From Phycisphaerae bacterium (GTDB lineage Bacteria; Planctomycetota; Phycisphaerae; Sedimentisphaerales; SM23-30), in the NCBI GenBank assembly GCA_021736565.1, contig JAIPFO010000288.1, positions 1-5,018 on the forward strand: 5,018 bases of DNA, read 5' to 3'. This document shows positions 4,155-5,018 of this stretch, one piece after another. Position 1 is the stretch's first letter. Each line of letters starts with the position of its first letter. The position numbers and the translations under genes were made by a program. The notes under the pieces were generated by a model, which saw only the letters and a program-made list of their open reading frames with translations, searched no databases and had not been told where the DNA came from.

Positions 4155-5018
4155 CGTCTACCACCTCCGGGATCACATAGGCACAGGTCTGAGAAACTCT
4201 CTCAATCAGTTCAGGATACGCTTCTGCGGTTAATCTGACATAACGTTGCGTAGCTCCCACCGAATTATGCCCTATATAGACAGAGAGAATTGGCAACGCG
4301 ATATACAGGTCAACGCCTTCTTTTACCTGCTTTGCCAATGTGTGCACACAAAAGGTGTGCCTCAGATCATGGAGTCTCGGCCCTATACCTTTACCACCAT
4401 GGGAAATATTCGCTTTCCATAACAATTCACGGTACATCTTGTAAATCCGGTTGCGTGTCAGAGGGGTTCCATTTTTGTTCCTGAAATAATGATCTTCTGG
4501 TGGATTACTTCCGTTGAACAACGCATGATATCTGATAGACATATCTGAAAGAGGTATGGACATTGGCACCAGTCTGTCTTTGTTAAACTTCGATCCCCTT
4601 ATGAACAGCACTCCATTGTCAAAATCAACATCAGATATTTTCAAATGGAGAGCTTCGGAAATCCTGAGACCACAGCAATAAAGCAGACGAAAAAGTAAGG
4701 GATAACTTTGGTGTTTATTCGATTGGGGATGTGGCAGAATGGCATCAACGAATTGAAATAAACGGGCAATTTCCTCATGAGTAAAGATATATGGGATGTA
4801 CTCATCTCTTCTGATATTATGGCTTTTAGGTGGTATATACGCGTCATATCCCTGGCTCTGTAAATACAACGCGAACTGCCGCAAATTACTGGCACGACGT
4901 TCCCGTGTCTTTACCGATTCAAATTTCCTTTTTGCTGTCCATCCCAAAACCAATTCTTTACTCAATGACTTGTTCTCAATCATGTAATTTTGCGCGTATT
5001 CGGAAAATCTGCGAAGGG
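4141..5018 (-). CDS. Tyrosine recombinase, partial at right edge (5' end outside window)
   Basis: This is a tyrosine-type recombinase whose start lies beyond the window. The ATG at 4983 opens 280 codons, but the frame stays open above it to the edge (LRRFSEYAQNY), and those residues read as part of the N-terminal core-binding domain, so 4983 is probably internal. Numbering from that Met, the core-binding domain continues to about 55 (KTRERRASNLRQFALYLQSQ). The catalytic domain has Arg107 (CCGLRISEAL), Lys132 or Lys135 (GSKFNKDRLVP), His205 and Arg208 (HDLRHTF), His239 (IGHNSVGAT) and Tyr248 (QRYVRLT). All catalytic residues are present. It ends with TAA at 4141-4143, overlapping the next recombinase by 14 bp. 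A full length near 300-330 residues is likely. The order suggests the middle (RitB-like) gene, with another recombinase upstream to the right. Confidence 0.92.
   Translation of the reverse strand, partial: LRRFSEYAQNYMIENKSLSKELVLGWTAKRKFESVKTRERRASNLRQFALYLQSQGYDAYIPPKSHNIRRDEYIPYIFTHEEIARLFQFVDAILPHPQSNKHQSYPLLFRLLYCCGLRISEALHLKISDVDFDNGVLFIRGSKFNKDRLVPMSIPLSDMSIRYHALFNGSNPPEDHYFRNKNGTPLTRNRIYKMYRELLWKANISHGGKGIGPRLHDLRHTFCVHTLAKQVKEGVDLYIALPILSVYIGHNSVGATQRYVRLTAEAYPELIERVSQTCAYVIPEVVDDETN
4163..4168 (-). promoter_or_regulatory. Ribosome binding site of the distal recombinase
   Basis: GGAGGT on the minus strand lies eight bases before the ATG at 4154, inside the last codons of the upstream recombinase. 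It supports that start and suggests coupled translation of the two overlapping genes. Confidence 0.8.

Larger units (their letters stand above)
3013..5018 (-). mobile_element. Tyrosine-recombinase element, probably recombinase-in-trio (RIT) type, partial
   Basis: Two same-strand tyrosine recombinase genes overlap by 14 bp and begin right after a break in istA. RIT elements are defined by three tandem, often overlapping recombinase genes between inverted terminal sequences. The sizes and arrangement match their second and third genes, and the upstream gene runs off the right edge, where a first gene would be expected. The left boundary is set within the palindrome and is approximate. A two-recombinase element such as a Tn554 relative is less likely, because Tn554 TnpB is much larger. 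The RIT label is inferred, since the third gene is not visible. Confidence 0.65.

Noticed and set aside
4981..4983. ATG at 4983 as the true start of the upstream recombinase
   Set aside because: The frame remains open to the window edge and the residues above this Met look like normal recombinase N-terminal sequence; no good Shine-Dalgarno precedes it.
3141..5018. Tn554-type transposon (TnpA/TnpB)
   Set aside because: Tn554 TnpB is about 630 residues, while both recombinases here are near 300-340 and the short overlapping order fits a RIT element better.

Overview
The window is a nest of mobile DNA. A tyrosine-recombinase element interrupts an IS21-family insertion sequence, and the IS sits beside a repeat-rich stretch with no convincing gene. 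No host housekeeping gene is visible, so the organism cannot be named. It is bacterial: both element types are bacterial and the two RBSs that can be read are strong Shine-Dalgarno sequences. By eye the IS21 block is GC-richer than the recombinase block and the left flank, which suggests separate origins.

Left flank (1-1162): two diverged copies of a repeat of about 130 bp (about 1-142 and 651-790). The first can fold into a long compound hairpin. The DNA between them has no supportable gene. At 908-1020 a 9-12 bp AT-rich motif (TATTTAATCAAC) recurs five times, the last four copies 21-22 bp apart. That layout resembles the end of a transposon with several transposase sites, or plasmid iterons.

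IS21 block (about 1163-3012, genes on the minus strand): three short GGGCGC/GTGCCAC-type repeats at the outer end, a GC-rich spacer, a complete istB helper ATPase (1433-2203), and the C-terminal half of the istA transposase (2224 to about 3012). istA keeps the final catalytic Glu but has lost its N-terminal DNA-binding region and both catalytic Asp residues.

Junction (2993-3140): istA stops at a perfect 38-bp palindrome centred on AAGCTT. It is followed by an 11-bp motif present as two direct copies and one inverted copy. This has the layout of a recombination site with accessory binding sites.

Recombinase block (about 3013-5018, minus strand): two tyrosine recombinase genes overlap by 14 bp. 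The upstream one continues past the right edge of the window. Both keep the Arg-Lys-His-Arg-His-Tyr catalytic set. Two tandem, overlapping, same-strand recombinases of about 300-340 residues fit the last two genes of a recombinase-in-trio (RIT) element. The predicted first recombinase, the other element end and the missing istA 5' half should lie to the right, outside the window.
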